Made by a program: the position numbers and the translations under genes. From an uncultured Vibrio sp. (GTDB lineage Bacteria > Pseudomonadota > Gammaproteobacteria > Enterobacterales > Vibrionaceae), in contig CANNGN010000012.1 of the NCBI GenBank assembly GCA_947504195.1, forward strand, positions 49,196 through 113,195: DNA of 64,000 nt, given 5' to 3'. The number at the start of each line of letters is the position of its first letter. The first letter of the stretch is position 1. The notes below the pieces were generated by a model, which was not told the origin of the DNA, did not search any database, and worked only from the letters and a program-made list of their open reading frames with translations. Shown here piece after piece: positions 53,799 to 62,853 of the stretch.

Positions 53799-54815
53799 TT
53801 AGGCGACGAGCTGCATTTCCTGTTCATTAAAGAGAAGATCCAGAGTACTACCAGATGAGATTAGACTCTCTGGACTGCGATTAAGTGTGTCGATGGTGAG
53901 CTCACCCGCTTCAGTTTGAACGCGATAACGGATGACATTGCCAAGTAGTTGGTGATTGACGACTTTAGCCGAAACAGGTTTTGAAATATGTTTCGCGTAT
54001 TGTGCTCCTGGCTCTTTGATATAAATGGATTCTGGTCGAATTGCGAGTTGTCCGGTAATCGATTGGCCAAATAGGGTGTGAACTTGTTGCGCATTCAGGA
54101 GGTTATAGCTTCCCATAAACCCTGCAACAAAAGAGTTGGCGGGCTTAGTGTAGATACTTTCAGCACTGCCACTTTGAACAATATTCCCTTTATCCATCAG
54201 AAAGATTCGGTCAGATAATGTCAGAGCTTCTTCTTGGTCATGGGTAACGAAGATAGTGGTAAGTCCCATCTCCTTTTGAATTTCTCGAATCTGCTCACGT
54301 AAGCTGCGTCGAATCCGAGCATCAAGTGCCGATAGTGGCTCGTCAAGCAGTAGAATTTTGGGCTGTACGACTAAAGCTCTCGCAAGTGCTACTCGCTGTT
54401 TTTGCCCTCCAGAAAGTTGGTGAGGGTAGTGCTGCTCTCTACCACCAAGTTCAACGAGTTCTACCACTCGGCGGACTCGTCGCTCAATGTCGCTACTGTC
54501 GACTTTATGCATTTTTAGGCCGAAGGCGATGTTGTCCCAAGTGGTCATATTTGGGAATAGAGCGTAGCTTTGGAATACCATCCCAATATCACGCTGTTGT
54601 GGTTTTGCATGGGTGATGGCATTGCCATTAATGTAAATTTCCCCGCTATTGACGGGAGTGAGGCCAGCAAGGCAGCGTAGTAACGTTGATTTTCCACAAC
54701 CACTTGGCCCTAATAGCGTGATGAACTCACCTTGATTAATCGTGAAATTGATGTCTTGAAAAATTGGGGTGTCACCATAAGCTTTTTCTAAGGCGATGAT
54801 TTCAACATAGTTCAT
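53799..54815 (-). CDS. ABC transporter ATP-binding protein (2-AEP/phosphate-ester or iron type)
   Basis: A 338-aa ATPase with Walker A LLGPSGCGKSTLL, Q-loop FQSYALFP, signature LSGGQKQRVALARAL, Walker B ILLLDEPLSALD, H-loop THDQEEAL and a C-terminal TOBE-type domain. It resembles FbpC/PotA/PhnT-type importers. Last transporter gene of a leftward operon. Confidence 0.93.
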   Translation of the reverse strand: MNYVEIIALEKAYGDTPIFQDINFTINQGEFITLLGPSGCGKSTLLRCLAGLTPVNSGEIYINGNAITHAKPQQRDIGMVFQSYALFPNMTTWDNIAFGLKMHKVDSSDIERRVRRVVELVELGGREQHYPHQLSGGQKQRVALARALVVQPKILLLDEPLSALDARIRRSLREQIREIQKEMGLTTIFVTHDQEEALTLSDRIFLMDKGNIVQSGSAESIYTKPANSFVAGFMGSYNLLNAQQVHTLFGQSITGQLAIRPESIYIKEPGAQYAKHISKPVSAKVVNHQLLGNVIRYRVQTEAGELTIDTLNRSPESLISSGSTLDLLFNEQEMQLVA

Positions 54816-54824
54816 AGCGAGCTC

Positions 54825-55610
54825 CTAGCGGCTTAAGCGTGTTGCGATCCAAGTTAGGATCAAAGTAAATAGGAAATAAGAGATAACAAGCGCCGACGTG
54901 AAGTGGCCGCTGGTTTGTCGCATGTTGTAGAGGTAAACCTGCAACGTTTCGACACGAGTACCAACTAATATATTGGCAAAAACAAACTCTCCGAATAAAA
55001 ACGAGAAAGATAGAAAGAGCGATGCCATAAGACCTTTTTTCAGGTTCGGTAGCACTATCGCAATGAAAGCGGTGGTGGTACTTGCTCCAAGAAGGTGAGC
55101 AGCATCCATAAGGTCGCGCAGATTAATCGCAGCAAAGCTATTGGCGAGTGATCGATACATAAATGGGAAGGCGATAGTGAAATAGGTGCCGATTAAAATC
55201 CAAGGGGTTCCAATTAGGGTAATTGGCCCATCTGCATACAACTGAAGTAGACCAACAGAAGAGACGACTGGTGGTACGGCAAAGGGCAAAAGAAGTAGCA
55301 AATTCATCCACCCATCCAATTTCGGGAAATAGTAAAATACAACAAAAACCATTGGTACAATCAACACTGTACTCAGGGCTAGAGCGCTAAGGCAGATCAA
55401 CAGCGAGCGGCCAAAAGCAGCCAAAAAACGTGGATCTTGCCACAACTTTAGATACCAATCGAAAGTGAATCCTTGTGGAAAAATAGTTGCTCCCCAATGC
55501 TCAGAGAGTGAATACGCTAACGTTGCAATAAGTGGAATCAACAATATACCGACGAGCGTCAACACAACGGTACGATGGTATAAACTGGACGTTTGATTAT
55601 GATTTGGCAT
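54825..55610 (-). CDS. ABC transporter permease, second subunit
   Basis: A 261-aa inner-membrane protein with about six helices and an EAA loop region (ANSFAAINLRDLMDAAHLLGAS). It overlaps the other permease gene by 14 bp. Pairs with it as the transport channel. Confidence 0.9.
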   Translation of the reverse strand: MPNHNQTSSLYHRTVVLTLVGILLIPLIATLAYSLSEHWGATIFPQGFTFDWYLKLWQDPRFLAAFGRSLLICLSALALSTVLIVPMVFVVFYYFPKLDGWMNLLLLLPFAVPPVVSSVGLLQLYADGPITLIGTPWILIGTYFTIAFPFMYRSLANSFAAINLRDLMDAAHLLGASTTTAFIAIVLPNLKKGLMASLFLSFSFLFGEFVFANILVGTRVETLQVYLYNMRQTSGHFTSALVISYFLFTLILTWIATRLSR

Positions 55611-56520
55611 GATAACTCCGTTTCAGTAGCCATTGATTTACTGCCGTTATCAGAGCCATAAGTCCGATAAGTAAAACAGACAGCGCAGCTGCAAGGTTCG
55701 GCTCCAAATAGAGGTCTCCAGAAACTAGGCTGGCAATGCGAATGGTCACTAGATTGTAATTACCGGTCGTTAAGGCGTAAGCGCTGGCGTAGGCACCAAC
55801 CGCATTTGCAACGAGAATAATGAATGTCCCTAAAATGGCTGGCGATAGTACAGGCAGCACAACCAAACGCCAGTAGTCAAAAATATTGGCTCCCAGAAGC
55901 GCGGCCGCGTCTTGCCAATCATCGTCGATGGCATCAAATGCGGGGTAAAGAAGTAAGATAGCGAGTGGTATCTGAAAGTAGGTGTAGATAAAGATTAAAC
56001 CTGTGTGCGAATAGAGATTGAACTCGTCGATAAGACCCCATTGACGCAAGATCAACGTGATGGCTCCGTTGAACCCTAAAATAATAATAAATGCGAAAGC
56101 CAGTGGTACACCACTGAAATTACTGGTCATGTTAGTAAATGCAATCATCCACTCTCGCAAGCGGCAATCAACCCTATGCAGTGAAGCTGCTGCGATGGTT
56201 GCAATCACTAATGCAGTGACACTTGCATACAGTGAAATAGATAAACTGTTGCTAAACGACTGAAGAAAAAAGGCAGAACTGAATATCTCTTCATAGTGTT
56301 CTAGTGACCACTCTTCTTCGACTAAGAAACTATTTATAAATACCCAAATCATCGGAGCGATTTGAAATAACACAAAGAATACGGCGAAGGGAATGAGTAA
56401 TAGTGCGGCTCGTCCATGCTCTATTTTTAAACGTCGTGTTAAGTGAAGCCAACTCGTGATCGGCTGCTTTTTCAGTGGTGCAATAGTTTTGCTTTCCTGA
56501 ATCTCTGCAGCATTTTTCAT
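55597..56520 (-). CDS. ABC transporter permease, first subunit
   Basis: A 307-aa membrane protein with an N-terminal cytoplasmic stretch and six helices; EAA-type loop YPAFDAIDDDWQDAAALLGANIF. Its ATG overlaps the stop of the hydrolase gene (ATGA), so translation is coupled. Confidence 0.9.
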   Translation of the reverse strand: MKNAAEIQESKTIAPLKKQPITSWLHLTRRLKIEHGRAALLLIPFAVFFVLFQIAPMIWVFINSFLVEEEWSLEHYEEIFSSAFFLQSFSNSLSISLYASVTALVIATIAAASLHRVDCRLREWMIAFTNMTSNFSGVPLAFAFIIILGFNGAITLILRQWGLIDEFNLYSHTGLIFIYTYFQIPLAILLLYPAFDAIDDDWQDAAALLGANIFDYWRLVVLPVLSPAILGTFIILVANAVGAYASAYALTTGNYNLVTIRIASLVSGDLYLEPNLAAALSVLLIGLMALITAVNQWLLKRSYHAKS

Positions 56521-57353
56521 TGTATATGACCTCTTTGTAGAAGTTCTGGGGGATAAGGCTTGTCGTGATTCGCAAGGCCGAGCAGTTCACAAATCAAACC
56601 ACATAACTGTGTTTGTAATACCGTAGCGGTGAGATCCGATTCAGCTTGATGAGACATTGCGGAACCTATTAGATAAAGTGGAACTTGACGCTCTTCTGCA
56701 AGAGTTCCACCGTGAGTTTTGTCATTATTCATACCGTGATCGCTAGTTATAACCAGTTGGTATCCTTCCTCTATCCACTCCGGGACAAAGTGAGAAAGAA
56801 TCACATCTGCTTGGCGAGCTGAATTCCGGTATTCCGCCGAATCGAGCCCAAACTTGTGCCCAGCATCGTCAATATTCATTGGATGAACCAATAAAAAATC
56901 AGGGTCATAGTTAAGACGTAGCGCTTCAGCATCAAGGAACAGGTGATCATCGGGGTAGTGATCGGCGTGGTAGAACATCCCATGTTGAATTGAGAGAGAC
57001 TTGTTGTTGGTGATTCGGTCGCGTATCGGCTGGTAAGGAGACTGATTATAAAGCTCACTGACCCAGTGGTATGCGGCGGCAGAGGTTGTTAATCCAGAAT
57101 CTCGGGCAAGGCTAAAGATACTTTGATGCTTAGAGAGCCGACAAATCTGGTTGCTTACAATGCCACTATCAATTGGGCGAACACCAGTTAATAAGCACTC
57201 GTAAAGAGGGCGAGAGAGCGAAGGAAGTTCAGACGTGATTCCATAGAAGCTTGCTCTGTTTGACTCGACGAGTGCGTTGAGGTAGCCCATACACTCTTGG
57301 GCTACCTGCTTACTTAGGCCATCGAGCACAATAAATATGACTTTATTACTCAT
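56517..57353 (-). CDS. Alkaline-phosphatase-superfamily hydrolase (nucleotide pyrophosphatase/phosphodiesterase type)
   Basis: A 278-aa enzyme; start at 57353 with AAGG 8 bp upstream (the open frame to 57473 lies inside the upstream gene). VIFIVLDGLSK is the first metal motif; LSRPLYECLLTGVRP carries the Ser nucleophile position; DDAGHKFG gives Asp and His; and VITSDHGMNNDKTHGG the last metal site. No signal peptide, so it is likely cytoplasmic. Its place between binding protein and permeases suggests it acts on the imported phospho-compound. Confidence 0.88.
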   Translation of the reverse strand: MSNKVIFIVLDGLSKQVAQECMGYLNALVESNRASFYGITSELPSLSRPLYECLLTGVRPIDSGIVSNQICRLSKHQSIFSLARDSGLTTSAAAYHWVSELYNQSPYQPIRDRITNNKSLSIQHGMFYHADHYPDDHLFLDAEALRLNYDPDFLLVHPMNIDDAGHKFGLDSAEYRNSARQADVILSHFVPEWIEEGYQLVITSDHGMNNDKTHGGTLAEERQVPLYLIGSAMSHQAESDLTATVLQTQLCGLICELLGLANHDKPYPPELLQRGHIQ

Positions 57354-57372
57354 GTTAATAACCTTATCGTCC

Positions 57373-58425
57373 TTATTGGATATGAATAACGACGCTTTCT
57401 TGCCATTTACGTGGCAGTTTGCGAGCTGTTTTTTCCCAGCTAGTAAAGTCACCAACAGGTTTTGCATTAACATACTGCTCGTTAGGCAGTAGTTTTTCAG
57501 TTACATCGGCAGGCATCTCTAGTTTATCGCTACGAATTGGGCGAGCATAGCCACGAGCAAGGTTTAGCTGTCCGGCATCACTAAGAATATATTCTCGAGT
57601 CAACTTTGCAGCATTTGGGTTTTTAGCGTATTTGTTGATGATTGTGGTGTAACCAGAAATGACAGAACCATCAGAAGGAATAAGCACAGTAAAGCGATCA
57701 CGATTGATTTGATCTCGATAGTTAAGCGCATTGAAGTCCCATAGAATACCGACTTCGATCTCGCCTTTTTCAAGGTTTGCAATTGATGGATCGTTTAGAG
57801 ACAAGCGACCTTGTTTTGCTAACTCACCAAACAACGTTAGAGCCGGTTCAATGTCTTTTTCATTACCGCCTCGGGCAATAGCCGCCGCCAACACTGCGTT
57901 GTTAGCTTGTGAAGCAACGCCGACATCGCCAACAGTTACGCGATAATCACCGGTCAGAAGATCAGCCCAGCTTGTTGGTGCTTCCTTCACAAGATTATTA
58001 TTCACGATAAACGCGATAGTCCCAGTGTAAGCAAGCATCCAATGACCATCTTCATCTTTTGCCCAATCTGGAATGTCGCTCCACGTACTTGGTTTGTAAG
58101 GTTGAGTTACCCCTTTTTTAACTGCTACTCGGCCAAAGGCAAAACCAACATCACCAATATCTGCGGTTGCATTTTTTTTCTCAGCTTCGAACTTGGCAAT
58201 CTCTTGAGCAGAGCTCATATCGGTATCTTGATGTTTTAAGTTATACACCGAGCTCATATCTTCCCAAGTCTGTTTCCAGTTGGCCCACCCATCGGGCATT
58301 CCGATACTGTAAACTTGACCTTCTTTTTGAGCGGCTTGGACTAAGGTATCGAGGTCAGTATTTGCTTGAAGGTTCATCGTTGCAGCGAGTGCAGATAATG
58401 AAAGTCCCATCACTAATTTCTTCAT
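57373..58425 (-). CDS. ABC transporter periplasmic substrate-binding protein
   Basis: A 350-aa secreted protein with signal peptide (about 1-22, GLSLSALAATMNLQA). Fold and blocks (VQAAQKEGQVYSIGMPDGWANWK, PDWAKDEDGHWMLAYTGTIAFIVNN, ARGYARPIRSDKLEMP) resemble the Fbp/PotD/2-aminoethylphosphonate binding group (bacterial extracellular binding protein type 1/6). First gene of the operon; stop 20 bp before the hydrolase. Confidence 0.9.
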   Translation of the reverse strand: MKKLVMGLSLSALAATMNLQANTDLDTLVQAAQKEGQVYSIGMPDGWANWKQTWEDMSSVYNLKHQDTDMSSAQEIAKFEAEKKNATADIGDVGFAFGRVAVKKGVTQPYKPSTWSDIPDWAKDEDGHWMLAYTGTIAFIVNNNLVKEAPTSWADLLTGDYRVTVGDVGVASQANNAVLAAAIARGGNEKDIEPALTLFGELAKQGRLSLNDPSIANLEKGEIEVGILWDFNALNYRDQINRDRFTVLIPSDGSVISGYTTIINKYAKNPNAAKLTREYILSDAGQLNLARGYARPIRSDKLEMPADVTEKLLPNEQYVNAKPVGDFTSWEKTARKLPRKWQESVVIHIQ

Positions 58426-58976
58426 CGTTTCATTCCTTGAATTGTCATTTAATTAGCCAGTAACCATCTGAGGTTGTGTTTTTTTGTGTATTTGGTTCTG
58501 AAAAGCAAAAAAGGTGCCATGAGTTATTTATTTTCATTTCTGTATGAATAACTTCTTATTTATCAATTATATGTAGGTTACTGTGTGTAATAATCTGACT
58601 TGTTGATAAAACCAACCCCAGAAATCTATGATCAATGTTGGTGCTTATTTGTTTGTTTTTATGCATTGAAAAGTATTTGTGTAAAAGTGTGTTTTAAATT
58701 GAAAGATATGAATAAGCAGACATATCCACGATGGTATAAGGTTAATATGCAGTCTTAATTTTATTTTGATGTCTTATTGTGTTGGCGCGGAATATCTCGA
58801 TGCTTGGAGTGGTACTAAAGTTCAAAAGTAGAGCAACAGATAATAGTTTTTGACAAAATTTTAAGAGTTTTTCGCAACGACAAAACCAATATCCTAAATA
58901 CACTGCTGGGTAACGAGAATTTAACGTGTTACTTGATGAGTGAACTTCACTGATTAAAATCAGAAGGAATACAAGG
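58426..58976. promoter_or_regulatory. Divergent regulatory region between the transporter operon and putA
   Basis: 551 bp, AT-rich, no gene. AGTTATT (58522-58528) and AATAACT (58547-58553) form an inverted repeat on the transporter side. AGTGAA-C-TTCACT (58939-58951) is a perfect small palindrome 25 bp before the putA ATG. These may be operators for the DeoR-type and AraC-type regulators. Assignment is inference. Confidence 0.5.
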
Positions 58977-61900
58977 ATGATTGATATAAATAGTGAAATA
59001 AGTATGGATTTAGCGAGTCAGTCTGAGAGTGATTTGTGGTCCATGATATCGTCGAACTATATGACCGACGAAGTGAGTTTGTTAAACAGCCTACTGCCGC
59101 TTGCCACGCCTTCAGATGATGAGAAAACTGACATTGAAAAGGAAGCTATCGCGTTAATCAACGATATTCGTGCCGATAAAAAAGCGGTACAGATGATCGA
59201 TGCATTGCTGCTTGAGTACAGTCTTGATACGCAGGAAGGAATACTTCTAATGTGTCTTGCGGAAGCCTTGATGCGTATACCTGATGCAGAGACGGCCGAT
59301 GCACTCATTCGTGATAAATTGACAGTGGCAGATTGGAAGTCTCACTTAAAAGGCGAGAATTCTGCGTTTGTTAATGCCTCGACCTGGGGGTTAATGTTAA
59401 CGGGTAAAGTATGTGGCCTAGTTGGTAATTCTACACCTTCTCCAGTGAGCGCTATTAGTGGATTGGTAAATAAGTTATCTGAGCCAGTAATTCGTCAAGC
59501 AATGAACCAAGCGATGGCTATTTTAGGTAAGCAATTTGTTCTCGGAAGGACGATAGAAGAGGCGAATAAAAACGGAGCAGCCAAACGAAAAGCGGGCTTT
59601 GATCACTCCTTTGATATGTTGGGAGAAGCGGCACTGACCGCGGCTGATGCCAAAAAATATTTCGATGACTATATGTCGGCCATCGAAACTGTCGGCAAAA
59701 CGGCGGCAAGCAGTCATGATTCGACACCGTCTATTTCAATGAAGTTATCGGCACTTCATCCTCGCTATGATGTTGTAAACGAAGCGAGAGTGATGGATGA
59801 GTTGTTTGAGGCACTGCTTATCTTAGCTAAGCGTGCAAGAGAGTTAAACGTACCATTAACGATTGACGCAGAAGAGATGGATCGGCTCGAGCTTTCTCTA
59901 AGACTGTTTAAGAAGCTTTACCAACATCCGGTCATTAAAGGTTGGGGGCAATTTGGTCTGGTCGTTCAAACATATGGGAAAAGAGCACTCCCGGTTTTTG
60001 CTTGGCTAAATCGGTTAGCGGATGATCAAGGAGACTTGATACCCGTGCGCTTAGTTAAAGGTGCGTACTGGGACAGTGAGATCAAGTGGTCTCAGCAGGC
60101 TGGTTATGATAACTATCCCGTTTTCACTCGCAAGGAAGGGACCGATGTGTCTTATCTTGCTTGTGCGCGTTTTGTTCTTCAAAAAGAGGTAAATCGGAAC
60201 TTATATCCTCAGTTTGCTAGTCACAACGCACAAACAGTGACGTCAATTGCCGTAATGGGTAAGGAAAGTGAATATGAATTTCAGCGTCTGCATGGAATGG
60301 GGGAAGCGCTGTATAACCAAGTGATGGCGAGATATGGCGCCAATGTTCGTATTTATGCGCCAGTGGGGAGCCATAAAGATCTGTTGCCTTATTTAGTGCG
60401 TCGATTACTGGAAAATGGCGCGAACAGTTCTTTTGTACACCGTCTGGTTGATGCAAGATGTCCTGTTGAACTCTTAATTCAACACCCAGTTGAACAGTTG
60501 TTAAGTCAACCCTCGTTTGATAATAAAGCGATTCCTCTTCCTCCTTTTATCTTCCCTGAACGGAAGAATTCCCGTGGTATCAATATCGATATTGATAATG
60601 AACGAGGGTCGTTTGAAGAGGATGTACACGCCTTTATGAACACGTCGTGGACGGCTGCCCCTGTTATCAATGGTAGATCTCTGTATGTCGATTTGATTAA
60701 TAAAGGAGCAGAAGCTGTTTCAGTCACAGCGCCATATGATCGTAAGGTGGTCGTGGGTTCAGCGATATATGCGCAAGAAGAGCACGTCGAGCTTGCGTTT
60801 GAATCCGCACAAGCTGCGTTTGGTGACTGGCAGCAGCGAAGTTATGAAGAAAGAGCATCATGTTTAGATAAACTGGCCGATTTGTTAGAAGAGAATCTAG
60901 CGGAGTTTGTAGCACTTTGTCACCAAGAAGCGGGTAAAACCATTCATGATTCGATCGATGAAGTTCGCGAGGCCGTTGATTTCTGCCGTTATTACGCTCA
61001 ACAAGAAAAGATTTTTGAAGCCGTAGTGTCAAAAGGCTTTAACGGAGAGTCGATTACGACGTCACGCCAAGGGCGCGGAGTCTTTGTCTGTATCAGTCCG
61101 TGGAATTTCCCTTTGGCTATTTTCTTAGGTCCCATTGCGGCCGCATTAGTCTCGGGGAATACTGTGATTGCTAAACCGGCAGAGCAGACGAGTTTGATTG
61201 CGGTTAAGGCGGCGGAGCTTATTCATGAAGCTGGTTTCCCATCAGGAGTATTCCACTTGTTACCGGGCACCGGAGCTGAGTTGGGTAATGCATTAACCTC
61301 TCACCCTTGTGTTGCGGGCGTTGCTTTTACGGGGTCGACTCAAACTGCTCAAAAGATCAATCAATCTCTTTCTTCACGAACGTGTCAACCAGCGCCATTG
61401 ATTGCCGAAACCGGTGGGTTAAATGCGATGGTTGTCGACAGTACTTCATTACCAGAACAAGTGGTTCGTGATGCGTTACGTTCCGCTTTTGCGTCAGCGG
61501 GACAACGATGTTCGGCGTTACGAGTGTTATGTGTGCAAGAGGATATTGCAGACCAAATTACTGAGGCAATTTCAGGTGCGATGGATCAACTTACCATCGG
61601 TTTACCTTACCTTCATAAAACCGATGTAGGGCCGATTATTGATAAAGCAGCGAAACAAAAATTGCAGGCTCATATTGATGAAATGACATCAAAGCACACA
61701 TTGATCAAACAAATGCCACTGAGCGCTGAGTGCGAGAATGGCGATTTTATTGCTCCTTGTGTATTTGAAATTCCTGATATTTCCTGTCTTAAAGAGGAAT
61801 CGTTTGGGCCAGTACTGCATGTTATTCGCTACAAGAGTACCGAGCTCGTTGAACTTGTCGAAAAAATTAATAATACCGGATATGGGTTAACCCTCGGTAT

Positions 61901-62105
61901 TCATAGTCGCAATGAGACCACTTACCGTTGGATAGAGAAACACGCCAAAGTGGGGAACAGTTATATCAACCGAGATCAAGTTGGTGCCGTTGTCGGCGTT
62001 CAGCCATTTGGTGGTCAAGGACTATCGGGCACAGGACCAAAAGCAGGCGGACCAAACTACCTATATCGATTTACTCAAGTTAACCACATGGAGGTGGCAC
62101 AATGA
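58977..62105 (+). CDS. putA: Bifunctional proline dehydrogenase / P5C dehydrogenase PutA (no DNA-binding domain)
   Basis: A 1,042-aa enzyme oxidising proline to glutamate. N-terminal linker domain, PRODH barrel (MKLSALHPRYDVV, LVKGAYWDSEIKW, YPVFTRKEGTDVSYLACARF, LHGMGEALY) and P5CDH (PWNFPLAIFLGPIAAAL, FTGSTQTAQKI, catalytic Cys in SAGQRCSALRVL, EESFGPVLHVI). The N-terminal ribbon-helix-helix autoregulatory domain of E. coli PutA (1,320 aa) is absent. AAGGA before the ATG. Its C-terminal ALDH-like part appears to be encoded by the next gene. Confidence 0.96.
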   Translation: MIDINSEISMDLASQSESDLWSMISSNYMTDEVSLLNSLLPLATPSDDEKTDIEKEAIALINDIRADKKAVQMIDALLLEYSLDTQEGILLMCLAEALMRIPDAETADALIRDKLTVADWKSHLKGENSAFVNASTWGLMLTGKVCGLVGNSTPSPVSAISGLVNKLSEPVIRQAMNQAMAILGKQFVLGRTIEEANKNGAAKRKAGFDHSFDMLGEAALTAADAKKYFDDYMSAIETVGKTAASSHDSTPSISMKLSALHPRYDVVNEARVMDELFEALLILAKRARELNVPLTIDAEEMDRLELSLRLFKKLYQHPVIKGWGQFGLVVQTYGKRALPVFAWLNRLADDQGDLIPVRLVKGAYWDSEIKWSQQAGYDNYPVFTRKEGTDVSYLACARFVLQKEVNRNLYPQFASHNAQTVTSIAVMGKESEYEFQRLHGMGEALYNQVMARYGANVRIYAPVGSHKDLLPYLVRRLLENGANSSFVHRLVDARCPVELLIQHPVEQLLSQPSFDNKAIPLPPFIFPERKNSRGINIDIDNERGSFEEDVHAFMNTSWTAAPVINGRSLYVDLINKGAEAVSVTAPYDRKVVVGSAIYAQEEHVELAFESAQAAFGDWQQRSYEERASCLDKLADLLEENLAEFVALCHQEAGKTIHDSIDEVREAVDFCRYYAQQEKIFEAVVSKGFNGESITTSRQGRGVFVCISPWNFPLAIFLGPIAAALVSGNTVIAKPAEQTSLIAVKAAELIHEAGFPSGVFHLLPGTGAELGNALTSHPCVAGVAFTGSTQTAQKINQSLSSRTCQPAPLIAETGGLNAMVVDSTSLPEQVVRDALRSAFASAGQRCSALRVLCVQEDIADQITEAISGAMDQLTIGLPYLHKTDVGPIIDKAAKQKLQAHIDEMTSKHTLIKQMPLSAECENGDFIAPCVFEIPDISCLKEESFGPVLHVIRYKSTELVELVEKINNTGYGLTLGIHSRNETTYRWIEKHAKVGNSYINRDQVGAVVGVQPFGGQGLSGTGPKAGGPNYLYRFTQVNHMEVAQ

Positions 62106-62791
62106 GCCAGAATTTAGCTCTCTTTAATACGGCTTTAAGCGCGTTTGATTCTTGGTCTTTAATTTCTCCTAAAGACAGACTTGTAGCTCTTTCGGTATGT
62201 AAACCAGCGATCCCTTCTGCTTATTTATCGGCATTTGAGTATCAATATGATTATGCAAAAGTCATTGTTGATAAAAATGAGTATCTTGTCAGCCCAACTG
62301 GGGAGTCTAATGAACTCTATACTCAGGGGCGAGGCGTTGCTGTGATGTTGGTTGATATCGATGAGGGAGAATCGCTTCAATCGGTATTTGCGATGCTGGC
62401 TGCAATCGTGATAGCGGGAAACAGCCTAATTATTTGCACTGATAATACCGACTTAACGGGAGCCATAACTCGCTTGGTTCAGACCAATCACCTGCCAGTA
62501 GGTATTATTGCCGCTTCTAGTCGAGCAGAATATTCCGAGCTTATGAATTATGACATTCGCAATTTTGTTTATATAGGCGACTCTATGGTCGTACCTTCGT
62601 TAAACAAAGCGCTTTCCTTAAGGCCAAGTGCAATTACCGCGTTAGTTGCTGAAACAGATTTGGTGGCGTTACCGGTCGCTAAAGATCCTATGCTAGCACT
62701 TCAATTTGTGACGGAAAGAGTTCGGACAACCAATATCACTGCGATTGGGGGCAACGCGATGCTATTAGAACTAGGGAGTGACGAGCACTGA
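62102..62791 (+). CDS. Stand-alone PutA C-terminal ALDH-superfamily-like protein
   Basis: A 229-aa protein that overlaps putA by 4 bp (ATGA), with its own strong GGAGGTGG ribosome site. Its middle (RGVAVMLVDIDEGESLQSVFAMLAAIVIAGNSLIICTD) resembles the Rossmann part of ALDH-fold domains, but no catalytic Cys motif is present. Together with PutA the length is about 1,270, close to three-domain PutAs whose C-terminal ALDHSF domain covers the channel. Likely a split version, often annotated as P5C dehydrogenase. Confidence 0.75.
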   Translation: MSQNLALFNTALSAFDSWSLISPKDRLVALSVCKPAIPSAYLSAFEYQYDYAKVIVDKNEYLVSPTGESNELYTQGRGVAVMLVDIDEGESLQSVFAMLAAIVIAGNSLIICTDNTDLTGAITRLVQTNHLPVGIIAASSRAEYSELMNYDIRNFVYIGDSMVVPSLNKALSLRPSAITALVAETDLVALPVAKDPMLALQFVTERVRTTNITAIGGNAMLLELGSDEH

Positions 62792-62821
62792 TTGCTCTTT
62801 GGCATGATGTACAAATGGGCG

Positions 62822-62851
62822 GCTATTCGTTTGTTACAATGAATAGCGTCC
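62822..62851. terminator. Hairpin between putA unit and the AraC-type gene
   Basis: GCTATTC/GAATAGC stem with a 12-nt loop followed by GTCCTTTTA. Placed between convergent genes; a weak intrinsic terminator. Confidence 0.5.
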
Positions 62852-62853
62852 TT

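Noticed and set aside
62090..62110. Frameshift splitting a longer PutA
   Set aside because: The second gene has its own strong GGAGGTGG site and a clean ATGA overlap, which indicates a designed gene boundary.
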